DNA from: Hymenobacter arizonensis
Lineage (GTDB): Bacteria; Bacteroidota; Bacteroidia; Cytophagales; Hymenobacteraceae
Assembly (NCBI RefSeq): GCF_900115775.1
Contig: NZ_FOXS01000001.1
Coordinates: 1,426,001 to 1,490,000 of the forward strand
DNA: 64,000 nt
Reading direction: 5' to 3'
Positions 52,337 to 61,294 of this stretch are shown one piece after another. Below the pieces are notes generated by a model, which worked only from the letters and a program-made list of their open reading frames with translations, had not been told where the DNA came from and did no database searches. Position 1 is the stretch's first letter. The number at the start of each line of letters is the position of its first letter. The position numbers and the translations under genes were made by a program.

Positions 52337-53551
52337 ATGCTTAAGCTCCCCATTTACCTCGACAACAACGCCACCACGCCCCTTGACCCCCGGGTGCTGG
52401 AGGCCATGATGCCTTACCTGACCGAAGTATTCGGCAACGCTGCTTCCCGCAACCACCCCTTTGGCTGGGCGGCCGAAGAAGCCGTTGACTATTCGCGTGA
52501 CCAGATTGCCAAGCTCATCGGCTGCGACCCCAAGGAAATCATTTTCACTTCGGGCGCTACCGAGTCGGACAACCTGGGCATCAAGGGCGTGTTTGAGATG
52601 TACAGCCAGAAAGGCAACCACGTCATCACCGCCACCACCGAGCACAAAGCCGTGCTCGACACCTGCAAGCACATCGAGAAGCTCGGCGGCCGCGTTACCT
52701 ACCTGCCCGTAAACGAAGAAGGCCTCATCAGCCTGGAAGAGTTGGAAGCGGCCATGACGCCCGAGACCATCCTCGTTACCATCATGTACGGCAACAACGA
52801 GACGGGCACCATTCAGCCCATCCGCGAGATTGCCAAGATTGCTCACAAGCACGGCGCCCTGTTCATGACGGACGGCACCCAGGCCGTGGGTAAGATTCCA
52901 GTAGATGTGATTGCCGATGGCATCGACATCATGGCTTTCACAGCCCACAAAATGTACGGCCCCAAGGGCGTCGGCGCGCTGTACGTGCGTCGTAAGAACC
53001 CGCGGGTAAAGGTTACCGCCCAGATGGACGGTGGCGGCCACGAGCGCGGCATGCGCTCGGGTACCCTCAACGTACCCGGCATTGTGGGCCTGGGCAAGGC
53101 CTGTGAGCTGGCTATGCTGGAAATGGAAGCCGACACAGCACGCCTGAGCGCCATGCGTGACCGCCTCGAGCGCGAGCTCCTGACGCTGGAAGAAAGCTAC
53201 GTGAACGGCTCGCGCGAGCACCGCCTCCCCCACGTTACCAACATCAGCTTCAAATACGTGGAAGGCGAAGGCCTCATGATGGGCGTGAAAGACCTGGCCG
53301 TTTCGTCCGGTTCGGCCTGTACTTCGGCCTCTTTGGAGCCTAGCTACGTACTTAAGGCTTTGGGCCTGAGCGACGACCTGGCTCACTCCTCGTTGCGTTT
53401 CGGCCTGAGCCGTTTCACCACCGACGAGCAAATTGACTACGCCATCGGCCACGTAAAAGAGGCCGTAACCAAGCTCCGCGAAATGTCGCCCCTGTGGGAG
53501 ATGTTCAAGGAAGGTGTCGACTTGAGCAAAATCGAGTGGGCAGAACACTAA
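52337..53551 (+). CDS. iscS: Cysteine desulfurase IscS
   Basis: 404 residues, matching IscS-type (group I) desulfurases. PLP enzyme that takes sulfur from cysteine for Fe-S clusters and thiolation. N-terminal [25 protein letters not shown], the PLP-binding Lys in [11 protein letters not shown], and the active-site Cys loop [19 protein letters not shown] are all intact. It is first in the order iscS-iscU-orf-iscA. No hscA, hscB, fdx or iscR is adjacent. An inverted repeat starts on the base after the stop codon. Confidence 0.97.
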   Translation: MLKLPIYLDNNATTPLDPRVLEAMMPYLTEVFGNAASRNHPFGWAAEEAVDYSRDQIAKLIGCDPKEIIFTSGATESDNLGIKGVFEMYSQKGNHVITATTEHKAVLDTCKHIEKLGGRVTYLPVNEEGLISLEELEAAMTPETILVTIMYGNNETGTIQPIREIAKIAHKHGALFMTDGTQAVGKIPVDVIADGIDIMAFTAHKMYGPKGVGALYVRRKNPRVKVTAQMDGGGHERGMRSGTLNVPGIVGLGKACELAMLEMEADTARLSAMRDRLERELLTLEESYVNGSREHRLPHVTNISFKYVEGEGLMMGVKDLAVSSGSACTSASLEPSYVLKALGLSDDLAHSSLRFGLSRFTTDEQIDYAIGHVKEAVTKLREMSPLWEMFKEGVDLSKIEWAEH

Positions 53552-53649
53552 AAAGTTATGAGTTAAAAGTTATGAGTTATGAGTTGGCAGTTTTGCCCTC
53601 ATGGCTCCAATTTTTAACTCGTAACTCATAACTTTTAACTTATAACTCC
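53552..53649. repeat. AGTTATGAGTTAAAAGTTATG inverted repeat (copy 2) between iscS and iscU
   Basis: Arms near 53552-53585 and 53616-53649 are imperfect reverse complements made of repeated AGTTATG / CATAACT units. It fills the whole gap, starting directly after the iscS stop and ending 9 bases before the iscU ATG. Related to 29439-29526. Confidence 0.88.
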
Positions 53650-53658
53650 AAAAAAGCC

Positions 53659-54069
53659 ATGGCTTACTCCGATAAAGTAATTGACCACTACAGCAATCCC
53701 CGCAACGTGGGCACGCTGGACAAAAGCAAAAAGAACGTAGGCACCGGCCTCGTGGGCGCTCCTGAGTGCGGCGACGTAATGCGCCTGCAAATTGAGGTAG
53801 ACGAAGCCACCAACACCATCACCGACGCCAAGTTTAAGACCTTCGGTTGCGGCTCGGCCATTGCTTCTTCATCGCTCGCTACAGAGTGGCTGAAAGGCAA
53901 AACCGTTGACGAGGCCCTAGCCATCGACAACATGGAGATTGTGGAAGAGCTTGCCCTGCCGCCCGTTAAGATTCACTGCTCGGTACTCGCTGAAGATGCC
54001 ATCAAGTCAGCTATCTCGGACTACCGCGTGAAAAACGGCATGCCTGCCCTGGAGCTTTCGCACCACTAA
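53659..54069 (+). CDS. iscU: Fe-S cluster scaffold IscU
   Basis: 136 residues. IscU is the scaffold on which IscS-derived sulfur and iron form a 2Fe-2S cluster. The three conserved cluster Cys are in APECGDVM, KTFGCGSAIASSS and KIHCSVLAEDA. The LPPVK motif (the HscA chaperone recognition site) is present just before the third Cys, which is notable because no hscA is adjacent. Second gene of the isc run, followed by a repeat of the GTCATCCTGAGC family. Confidence 0.97.
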   Translation: MAYSDKVIDHYSNPRNVGTLDKSKKNVGTGLVGAPECGDVMRLQIEVDEATNTITDAKFKTFGCGSAIASSSLATEWLKGKTVDEALAIDNMEIVEELALPPVKIHCSVLAEDAIKSAISDYRVKNGMPALELSHH

Positions 54070-54082
54070 TCCGGTTATAATT

Positions 54083-54172
54083 CTGTCATCCTGAGCGTAG
54101 CGAAGGACCTTATTACTGTCGAACGATTGTCGTTCTGATGTGATAAGGTCCTTCGCTACGCTCAGGATGACG
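54083..54172. repeat. GTCATCCTGAGC...GGACCTTAT inverted repeat (copy 2), after iscU
   Basis: Arms near 54083-54115 and 54139-54172 are the same family as 17782-17885, with a GCGTAGCG variant where the first copy has GCTTGCG; the change is made on both arms. An inner small hairpin GAACGATTGTCGTTC closes the loop. Confidence 0.92.
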
Positions 54173-54200
54173 TTTTTTATTCCACATCCTCCGTCATTAG

Positions 54201-54596
54201 ATGACCGACGAATACGAAGTTGCCCGCTTGCAACGCGAGATTGAGCAGCACTTAGGCATGGAGCCCGGCAACCTGCGCTTTGAGTACCGGCAGTTGGAAG
54301 GGCAAACGCGCCTCGACCTGATTACCGTGAACCCGCGGCACCACCAGAGCTTCCTGTTCCGCTACGAAACCGGACACGACGAGGTGGACTGCCTCCGCAA
54401 AATGCAGGACTACGTGCGCCGCTACCGTGACAACGAAAGCTCCTTCACCCTGCAGTGGCGCACCCGCGGCGATAAGGAGCTGCAAACCTCCTACTTCCGG
54501 GCTCACAATGCTTACGAGGCCTTGGACAAGCTCTACTTTGGTCGCGACCTGAACGCCATCACGGTATTTAGCGTGGTGCTGAATCCAAGCTCCTAA
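54201..54596 (+). CDS. Small unknown protein inside the isc locus
   Basis: 131 residues, no signal peptide or membrane helix, rich in Arg/Glu/Tyr (FRYETGHDEVDCLRKMQDYVRRYRDNESSFTLQW). A single Cys. It has a regular alpha/beta pattern and normal codon use, so it is likely real, but I do not recognise its family. It lies between iscU and iscA on the same strand, with no terminator before it apart from the repeat, so it may be co-expressed with the Fe-S genes. A role in Fe-S assembly is only suggested by position. Confidence 0.72.
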   Translation: MTDEYEVARLQREIEQHLGMEPGNLRFEYRQLEGQTRLDLITVNPRHHQSFLFRYETGHDEVDCLRKMQDYVRRYRDNESSFTLQWRTRGDKELQTSYFRAHNAYEALDKLYFGRDLNAITVFSVVLNPSS

Positions 54597-54717
54597 CGAG
54601 TTGCGCTGTTTGAGATGGGCAAGTGAACAAAGAAAATATTTCGCTTGTTTATAATTTGTCTAAATTGCACACGCATTCCTGATATTACGAGTAGAACTTG
54701 CCTCTGCCCCTACCGAT

Positions 54718-55044
54718 ATGATTACTGTATCCGATAAAGCCAAAGAGAAAGTGACGCGTCTGATGACCGATGCGCACCTCGACGACACTTACCGCCTGCG
54801 CGCCTCGGTGGCAGGTGGCGGCTGCTCTGGCCTGAGCTACAAGCTGGACTTCGACAACGAAGTGCGCCCCATGGACCAGGAGTTTGAAGATAAAGGCGTG
54901 CGCGTAGTGGTTGACATGAAGAGCTTCCTCTACCTGGCTGGCACCGAGCTGGATTTCTCCGACGGGCTCAACGGCAAGGGTTTTCAGTTTAACAACCCCA
55001 ACGCTTCGCGTGAGTGCGGCTGCGGCGAAAGCTTCTCTGTCTAA
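54718..55044 (+). CDS. iscA: Iron-sulfur cluster assembly carrier IscA (HesB-type)
   Basis: 108 residues, A-type carrier. It accepts Fe-S clusters from the scaffold and delivers them to target proteins. The three Cys are in GGGCSGLSYKL and the C-terminal ECGCGESF pair. DFSDGLNGKGFQFNNPNA before the Cys pair is diagnostic of the family (ErpA/IscA/SufA cannot be fully separated). Third known gene of the isc run; its stop codon adjoins the CGGATT repeat copy 3. Confidence 0.93.
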   Translation: MITVSDKAKEKVTRLMTDAHLDDTYRLRASVAGGGCSGLSYKLDFDNEVRPMDQEFEDKGVRVVVDMKSFLYLAGTELDFSDGLNGKGFQFNNPNASRECGCGESFSV

Positions 55045-55143
55045 ACCACGGATTCATGCGGATTTTTCGGATTCCACGGATTTTGTAGACGACTCACTGC
55101 AAGAACACAAGAAGAAAAGCCACTCCTGCGAGTGGCTTTTCTT
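55045..55143. repeat. CGGATT-periodic repeat with terminator (copy 3, one arm)
   Basis: A left arm (about 55045-55086) starts on the base after the iscA stop codon and matches copies 1 and 2, with CGGATT spaced 9-10 bases. The terminator (55112-55143) follows. The right arm is missing; another terminator (55164-55204) takes its place. Confidence 0.9.
55112..55143. terminator. Rho-independent terminator inside repeat copy 3
   Basis: Stem AAGAAAAGCCACTC / GAGTGGCTTTTCTT with loop CTGC. The core CCACTC/GAGTGG is the same as in copies 1 and 2, while outer pairs differ on both sides, keeping the stem. Confidence 0.92.
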
Positions 55144-55163
55144 GTTTGAAAACAGTTGGTTTT

Positions 55164-55204
55164 ATAACAAAGAAGCCCCTGCTGTTGCGGGGGCTTCTTT
55201 GTTA
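55164..55204. terminator. Bidirectional rho-independent terminator
   Basis: Stem TAACAAAGAAGCCCC / GGGGGCTTCTTTGTTA around a short loop. It serves the isc operon and the convergent T9SS gene 55245-58796. Confidence 0.9.
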
Positions 55205-55244
55205 TGCTGACTTGCAATCTGTCGAAGTCTAGAGTCTCCTATTC

Positions 55245-58200
55245 TTAATCGTTCTTCACAAAGCGGCGCATCTGGCGGCCTGCGGCCGTGCGTAGCTCCA
55301 GGATGTAGGTGCCGGCTGGCAGGCGGTGTACCGCTACGACGGGGTCGGCGGTGGCAGCATCGCCGTGGTCAACTACTTGGCCCAGGGTGTTGAGTACGCG
55401 GTAGGTGCGGCAGCTGGCAGCAGGCACCGCAATGGTGATGCGGTCGGTGGTGGGGTTAGGATACAGCGCTAGCTCAAGCGGAGCGCCGGTACCGGACACG
55501 CTTACTACTGGGGAGAAAGCCACGGTGCCGTCCAGGTCAACCTGACGCAGGCGGTAGTAGAGGCGGCTGGCGGGGGCTTTGGCATCCAAGGCGGCGTAGT
55601 TGTGGGGCTGGCTGCTAGTGCCATTGGCCGCCATGCGCGCTACGGGCACAAACGTTTGGCCGTCGAGGCTGCGCTGCACGTCGAAATAGTCGCTGTTCTT
55701 TTCGGTAGCGGTGCCCCAGGCCAGTTGCACGCCGCCAGCCTGGCGGGTGGCCGTGAAGCGCACTAACTCTACAGGCAGGGGGTTAACGTTAGGCGAGGTA
55801 GTGATATCGGTGGCCAGGGTGAAGTCGCCTAGCGGACCAGCCGGGAATGACTGCGAGGTAACAGTGGTGCCGAGACCGCCAGTGCTCCCAATGTCTTTCC
55901 AACGAGAGTCATCGGCGGGGTCAGCCATAGCAACGCGAAGCAAGCTGGCGTTACCAGTCGTGACACGGTCGGAGACATTGTAGCTGAGCTGAATTACGGC
56001 CTTATCCAAAACGCTGCTAGTAATACCAGAGCCCGTATTAGAGTTTTCCCTAACTACATTGTAGTAGCGAATCTGCGACACACGCAGCAGCGTAGGCGGC
56101 AAAGTCCGCTGTGGCGAGGGTGCTTCGACTTGACGGGCGGTATAGCTCGCCGTTCCTGGCACGGCGTCGGTGACGGTGAACACCAGCGGGCGGTATTGCA
56201 TGTTTACGCCGAGGGGAAAAGACACTTGAATGCTGGGAGTAGCAGTATTGGTTACGGCCGGCAGCGTAAGCGTGTTTGAATAGCTGTTGTCTCCTCCGCC
56301 TGTGAGGCTGCCACCAGGCAGTACCTCCAGCTTATGGGCATTTTGCACAAAAATGCGGCCGTTCGTAAGAGTCAGGCTATTTACCCGCAAGTCGGTGGTG
56401 AGCTGCACCGTTGGAGGGCCAGAATTAGGATTAGTAGTGCTAAGGGGACGGTTCATCGTGAGCGACAGCAACGTGTTTTGCCCAGGGGCAAAGGCCAAGG
56501 AGCCAATCGCCCCGCTGCCAACGAAGTTGAGGCTGGAAGTGGGCGTGCCAGCAAACATGGCAATAAGCTGGTCGGGCACAGTGAGAACTCCCCGAATGGT
56601 GAGGGCTACATCATTGCCCAACGCCAAGGTACCGGCCGAGAGGTTCGTAGTGGTTACATCCAGGGGGCTGCCTACTACCGTCAGGGTTTGACCAATCCGA
56701 TTCAAGGTCAAGGTTCCGAGTACGCCGGCGGTGCTGGAGAATGATATGCTGCCCACGGGGCTGGAAGTCGTTGATGGCCCAATGACAAGGCCCGAAGTGC
56801 TAACGCCGCTTAGCTGGCCATTACCAATGGCACTCACAGTGCCATTCAGGATGAGGTTGGCGCCTCCGCCAATGTTAAAGATGCCGTTTTCGACCAGAAA
56901 GGCATTGTTCACCGTCATGGTATTGACTGTCGTTAGAGTGGCACCGGGGCGGTTAAGGGTGAAGTTGCGGAAGGGAGCATTGTTGCCACCATTGACATAG
57001 AGCAAGCCCAGGGCACCACTACCACCAATGCGCAAATCGCCAGTCGTATTCCCGCGAATAAAACCCGTACTCGTCGTAACAAGGGGGCCGTTGATGTTTA
57101 GTACGGACCCAGTAGTGGTGCTGCCAACCGCAAGGACGCCGTTATTCACCGTGAGAGTTCCGCTTACAGTGAGGTCAGAACCTAGTGTAAGAATGCTAGT
57201 GCTGCTGGTAGTGTTCAACGTCAGATTATTGAGCTGCGAGCTGCTGGGGGTCAGGCGTAATGTGCCCACTGCGCCGGTGTTGGTCTTGGTGAACGACAAA
57301 TTGGTGGTCGGGTCGACGGCAAGCGTGCCGTTTCCGCCCACCGTTGCGGTGGCCCCAACGGGAAAGCTCAGCGTGGTGTTTTTGCCCAAGGTCAGAACGG
57401 AATTATTACCCAGATTGTAACCACCTCCGGAGCCGCTACCTAGTTCCAGATTGTTGTTGTCGGCCAGGGTCACGCCCCTCTGGTTTGTAGCTGTTGATAA
57501 GCGAAACAGCTTGATGACGTTGCCGCCGCCGTTCAGCACCTGAGGGGCGCCGGCACCGAGGCTGGTAGCCACTAGGGAAAACCGGTCGTTGGCTGTCAGA
57601 GGGTTAAAAGTCACAGTGCCCGCCAGGGTGAAGTTGCCGCCCAGGCTGACGATAGAAGTTAGGGTGGTGTTTCCGGCTAGAGTGGTGGTGAGGCCCGCGC
57701 CGCCCACCAGCAGGTTGCCGCGCACCACCGTAGTGGTATCGTCGAACTGCTTGGTGGCATTGCGTAGGGTGAGGTTGCCGTAGCCAGGCGCGCCCAGGGC
57801 CGGCACGGTGAAAGTGGCAGTTTGGTTGAATTCAACAGTGCTGGTGGCACTCACCACGTCAAGCTTCAAAACTTCGGGAGTCGGATTGCTCTGAACCAGC
57901 GTGGCTGCGCTGCCTAGGTCGAGGGTACCTGAATACTTAGCCGTAGCTGGCACTATAAAAGAGGCATTGGGCTGCAACACGGCTTTGGATTGGGGGCCCG
58001 AAACGGTCCAGTCGGCGGAAATGGTGCGAGCGGTGCCGCTCACAAAGAACAGCTGGTTGGGAGCCGAGAAGCTGCTGGGCGCCGCCCCACTACCATTGGC
58101 ATTTTTGCCAAAGGTGGCAAGCTGGTTGAGTACGCCGGTGGCCTTGGTGTAAAAGGTGACAATGGCAGAGCTCCGCGGGTCGGGAGTCTGCGTTTGAAAA

Positions 58201-58796
58201 TCGTCTGCGTTGTCGTCGGTATCCACGAGGCCACCTCCTTGGCGCGCCACTGAGTTTATAATAGAAGGAACGGGTGTCGGACCAGTGCCCTCAAAGGCAT
58301 TCGCAGTAGTGCCGTACCCTACAAAGTCAACGACGCTGGCGTTACGACTGGGGGTATCCTGCTGCCCGCTTAGGGTAGCGTTGCCCTGCACAAGGGCAAT
58401 TTTACCCGCGGCAGTCGCTAGGTTGGTACTGACATCGTCATCAAATTGAAACAGCGCGCCGCTGGCACCACTTGAGCCAGCTCGAATCAGGAAGTAGCCG
58501 TAGGGCGGAATGGTCGTGTTGGACGGAATGTTGAACTTGGTCCACGTAGTGCCTGCAGCAGCAGCATACTGCACCGTGTAAGACGAAGCATTGATTGCGG
58601 ATGCCGAGTTGTTGAACAACTCGATGAAGTCATGCTGAAACAAGGCGTTATTAAGGCCTCCTGCTGTGTACACCTGGCTTATGACCAAGCCCGGGGCTAT
58701 GGTTTGGCCAAAGCCCGAGAACGAAAGTGCGGCGAATAAGGCTGACAGTATTGCTATCCTACCAACCTTAAATTGAATTGTAAGAAGTTTCGTCAT
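55245..58796 (-). CDS. T9SS-exported protein with lamin-tail domain and long beta-repeat region
   Basis: 1183 residues with a signal peptide ending near FSGFGQ. Residues about 33-170 look like a lamin-tail domain (LVISQVYTAGG, HDFIELFNNSASA, PYGYFLIRAGS). A ~700-residue region of Thr/Asn/Leu-rich beta-strand repeats follows (xLTVNNGVLAVGS, TLTLNRIGQTLTV), as in secreted beta-helix proteins. The C-terminal ~80 residues (ALYPNPTTDRITIAV, LPAGTYILELRTAAGR) form a type A T9SS sorting domain. Probable surface adhesin or matrix protein. Confidence 0.87.
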   Translation of the reverse strand: MTKLLTIQFKVGRIAILSALFAALSFSGFGQTIAPGLVISQVYTAGGLNNALFQHDFIELFNNSASAINASSYTVQYAAAAGTTWTKFNIPSNTTIPPYGYFLIRAGSSGASGALFQFDDDVSTNLATAAGKIALVQGNATLSGQQDTPSRNASVVDFVGYGTTANAFEGTGPTPVPSIINSVARQGGGLVDTDDNADDFQTQTPDPRSSAIVTFYTKATGVLNQLATFGKNANGSGAAPSSFSAPNQLFFVSGTARTISADWTVSGPQSKAVLQPNASFIVPATAKYSGTLDLGSAATLVQSNPTPEVLKLDVVSATSTVEFNQTATFTVPALGAPGYGNLTLRNATKQFDDTTTVVRGNLLVGGAGLTTTLAGNTTLTSIVSLGGNFTLAGTVTFNPLTANDRFSLVATSLGAGAPQVLNGGGNVIKLFRLSTATNQRGVTLADNNNLELGSGSGGGYNLGNNSVLTLGKNTTLSFPVGATATVGGNGTLAVDPTTNLSFTKTNTGAVGTLRLTPSSSQLNNLTLNTTSSTSILTLGSDLTVSGTLTVNNGVLAVGSTTTGSVLNINGPLVTTSTGFIRGNTTGDLRIGGSGALGLLYVNGGNNAPFRNFTLNRPGATLTTVNTMTVNNAFLVENGIFNIGGGANLILNGTVSAIGNGQLSGVSTSGLVIGPSTTSSPVGSISFSSTAGVLGTLTLNRIGQTLTVVGSPLDVTTTNLSAGTLALGNDVALTIRGVLTVPDQLIAMFAGTPTSSLNFVGSGAIGSLAFAPGQNTLLSLTMNRPLSTTNPNSGPPTVQLTTDLRVNSLTLTNGRIFVQNAHKLEVLPGGSLTGGGDNSYSNTLTLPAVTNTATPSIQVSFPLGVNMQYRPLVFTVTDAVPGTASYTARQVEAPSPQRTLPPTLLRVSQIRYYNVVRENSNTGSGITSSVLDKAVIQLSYNVSDRVTTGNASLLRVAMADPADDSRWKDIGSTGGLGTTVTSQSFPAGPLGDFTLATDITTSPNVNPLPVELVRFTATRQAGGVQLAWGTATEKNSDYFDVQRSLDGQTFVPVARMAANGTSSQPHNYAALDAKAPASRLYYRLRQVDLDGTVAFSPVVSVSGTGAPLELALYPNPTTDRITIAVPAASCRTYRVLNTLGQVVDHGDAATADPVVAVHRLPAGTYILELRTAAGRQMRRFVKND

Positions 58797-59339
58797 GTGG
58801 TTTTAGGTGGTAGAAAGATTAAAAAAGAGAGTCATTGCAAAATTAAAACGTGCGAAATTACTATCTATCTTACTCCTGGCAATACACTTACCATTGTTTA
58901 AATATTATCAAAATCGGAAATGCATCTTATGCTTTGATTAACAATCACCTTGAAGAGCACACCGCGGAGGAGTATAATAACAGCAAATCTGAATATTTAA
59001 TACTCATGCCCCTGGAATCCATTCCATTGGTCCATTATTTCGCAGGTCGATTGAAGCGGCAAGGCACTCCCGTTTACCTCAACAATCAGAACAACAGCCA
59101 TTTTGAATATAAAAGGGAAGGTGCGCTCTGGTTTCTCACTATATATCGTATAGCCAGCCCGTTTTATTGCGCCAAGGGTTTTATAACCTACAGCCGCCGC
59201 TACGGCTCCGAGAAAAGGGCACACCTTGCCCACCCGACTGCATTAGCAGCCAGCGCTTGGACTTGGTGGGCGCGCACTTTCATTTACCTGACTTACCGAG
59301 CCCGGTGCCCTGTACCTGCCTGCTTGCCCTCGGTGGTTT
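58797..59339. other. AT-rich gene-free stretch
   Basis: 543 bases between two genes on the minus strand (the T9SS gene start and the LytTR gene stop), more AT-rich than the rest. Several open frames cross it, but none has a coherent protein pattern, so I call no gene. It should hold the T9SS gene's promoter; no exact -33/-7 pair was found. Confidence 0.5.
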
Positions 59340-60086
59340 TTAGGTCCAGCGACTCAGAAACTGGATGAAGGCATCCTTGTACTGGTCGCCCACCGGAATG
59401 GTGACGGCCCCAATCTGCACGGTGAGGCGGCGCACGGCTTCGATTTTATCGAGCGCTACGATAAACGAGCGGTGGATGCGCATGAAGCGGCGGACAGGCA
59501 GCTTCTCTTCCATGGCCTTGAGGCTCATGAGAGAGAGCAAGGCCCGGGGCGTGCTTTTGAGGTGGACTTTAACGTAGTCTTTCAGCCCCTCCACATATAG
59601 GATGTCGCTGAGTGCCACCCGCACCAGTTGGTAGTCGGCTTTCAGGAATAGGTACTCTTCTTCCTCCGGGCCGTTTGAAGCGGGCGAGTGAGCATGGTTT
59701 GCCGTGAGCTCGGCGTAGGCGCGGGCTTTGCCTGCGGCCCGCAGGAATTCTTCGTAGTTGAAGGGCTTGACCAGGTAATCGAGGGCATCGACGCGGTAGC
59801 CTTCCACTGCATACTGGCTGAAAGCGGTGGTGAAAACGACCCGTGGGCCGCTGGGGCCCAGCACCCGGGCCAACTCCAGGCCGGTGAGCTCCTGCATCTG
59901 AATATCGAGGAAGGCCAAATCGACGGTGCCGGGGTTCTCGTGGAGGTACTTAAGGGCTTCGACGGCACTGCCAAATCGGCCCACCAGCTCCAGAAATGGC
60001 GTTTTCTGGACAAACGAGGCCACCAGGCCTAAGGCCAGGGGCTCGTCGTCAACGGCAATGCATTTGAGAGGCGGCAGGCTGCTCAT
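59340..60086 (-). CDS. LytTR-family response regulator
   Basis: 248 residues. Receiver domain (residues about 8-125) with the acidic pair in AVDDEPLAL, the phospho-acceptor Asp in LAFLDIQMQELTG, Thr in VVFTTAFSQYA and Lys in YLVKPFNYEEF. The C-terminal LytTR DNA-binding domain (about 145-248) includes FLKADYQLVRV, DYVKVHL, RIHRSFIVALDKIEAV and IPVGDQYKDAF. It overlaps the histidine kinase gene by 4 bases (ATGA), so the two are translationally coupled. Its targets may include the neighbouring surface-protein or pullulanase genes; that is unproven. Confidence 0.94.
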   Translation of the reverse strand: MSSLPPLKCIAVDDEPLALGLVASFVQKTPFLELVGRFGSAVEALKYLHENPGTVDLAFLDIQMQELTGLELARVLGPSGPRVVFTTAFSQYAVEGYRVDALDYLVKPFNYEEFLRAAGKARAYAELTANHAHSPASNGPEEEEYLFLKADYQLVRVALSDILYVEGLKDYVKVHLKSTPRALLSLMSLKAMEEKLPVRRFMRIHRSFIVALDKIEAVRRLTVQIGAVTIPVGDQYKDAFIQFLSRWT

Positions 60087-61162
60087 GCGACTTGTAAGGT
60101 TAGGTGCACCAGAAACTCGTTGGTGGGCGTGTGGTCGTCGACCATCAGGTTGAAGCGACCGGGATACAGCAAATCGAGGCGCCGCCTGGTGTTGGCCAAG
60201 CCGATGCCGTTGCTGCCCGTGAGGTCGGTGGAGGGTAGCATTAGGCGGGTGTTGCGCACTTCCAGCTCTATGGTCTGGGGGGCGGGCTGGCGCAGGGCAA
60301 TGTAGATGTGGCTGGCCTGGGTGGCGGCCACGCCGTGCTTGAACGCATTTTCGAGAAAGGGCAAGAGCAGCATGGGCGCCACGGGCACGTCGCGCAGGGG
60401 GTCGGGGCGCTCGAAGGTGACGGTTACCCGGTCATCGAGCCGGAGCTGCATCAAGGTGATGTAGTCCTGCACGAAGGCCACCTCCTGGCTGAGCAGGGTG
60501 AAGCCGCCGGCGGTGTCGTAGAGCACGTAGCGCATCATGCGCGAGAGCCGGTGAATGGCGGTGCGGGCCTCCTCGCCGTCGAGCAGCGTGAGGGCGTAGA
60601 TGTTGTTAAGGGTGTTGAAGAAGAAGTGCGGATTAATCTGGGCCTTGAGCACCGACAGCTCGGAGCTGACGCGCTGCTGCTCGAGGCTCTGGCGTATCTG
60701 AGCGTCTTTCTGCCACTTCTGCACCACCGTGATGCTGGTGGCAATGCCCTGCACAAACATGGAGATGAGCAGGCCCATGGAATCGAACCGCGGCCCGGTC
60801 TGGCGCAGGAGGCGGGGCCGGCCTGCCGCGGCTTCGAAGGCTTTGTCCAGCAGCTCGGGTAGGTTCAGGGCTGATTCCAGGAAACGGCTGATGAGCACCA
60901 CGGCCAAGGTGGTGCCTACCAGAGTTAGCACAAACCAGCCGGTGCGTCCCTGGAAAAGCAGCTTCGGCACGCTGACCTTGGCGGTGAGGTAGAAGGAAAC
61001 TACCCACACGCAGAACATCAGGCCCTGCTTCAACCAGAATTCCGGGGGCATGACGAGCCGGCCCGTGAGAGGCTGGAACAGCAAAAAAGTGAGTCCGAAC
61101 AGCCCCCACACCAGCACGTGAATGAGCGGTGTGAGGTAAGGACGGGGCGGAAGTGCAGCCAT
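60083..61162 (-). CDS. LytS-type sensor histidine kinase
   Basis: 359 residues. Four membrane helices in the first ~150 residues (HVLVWGLFGLTFLLF, GLMFCVWVVSFYLT, WFVLTLVGTTLAVVLI, MGLLISMFVQGIATSITVV) without a large periplasmic sensor. The His_kinase (YehU/LytS) domain carries the phospho-His in LKAQINPHFFFNTLNNIY, and the ATPase region has LLPFLENAFKHG (N box) and GSNGIGLANTRRRLDLLY (G box). This is the standard partner of LytTR regulators. The pair reads out from 61162 divergently to pulA. Confidence 0.94.
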   Translation of the reverse strand: MAALPPRPYLTPLIHVLVWGLFGLTFLLFQPLTGRLVMPPEFWLKQGLMFCVWVVSFYLTAKVSVPKLLFQGRTGWFVLTLVGTTLAVVLISRFLESALNLPELLDKAFEAAAGRPRLLRQTGPRFDSMGLLISMFVQGIATSITVVQKWQKDAQIRQSLEQQRVSSELSVLKAQINPHFFFNTLNNIYALTLLDGEEARTAIHRLSRMMRYVLYDTAGGFTLLSQEVAFVQDYITLMQLRLDDRVTVTFERPDPLRDVPVAPMLLLPFLENAFKHGVAATQASHIYIALRQPAPQTIELEVRNTRLMLPSTDLTGSNGIGLANTRRRLDLLYPGRFNLMVDDHTPTNEFLVHLTLQVA

Positions 61163-61294
61163 GTTATGGGAAAGAGTCTAAACAAACTTAACCAATGGAG
61201 AGGGCCAAGTACAGGCCAAACCGACTGTGAGGGGAATTGTATCGACGGCGAGGGGCGATTTATCGGTCGGGACGAAGCTGGAGATTGAACATCA

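Noticed and set aside
58850..59368. Plus-strand open frame of 172 residues in the AT-rich gap
   Set aside because: Composition is irregular, no domain pattern is seen and it overlaps the LytTR gene end; treated as noncoding.
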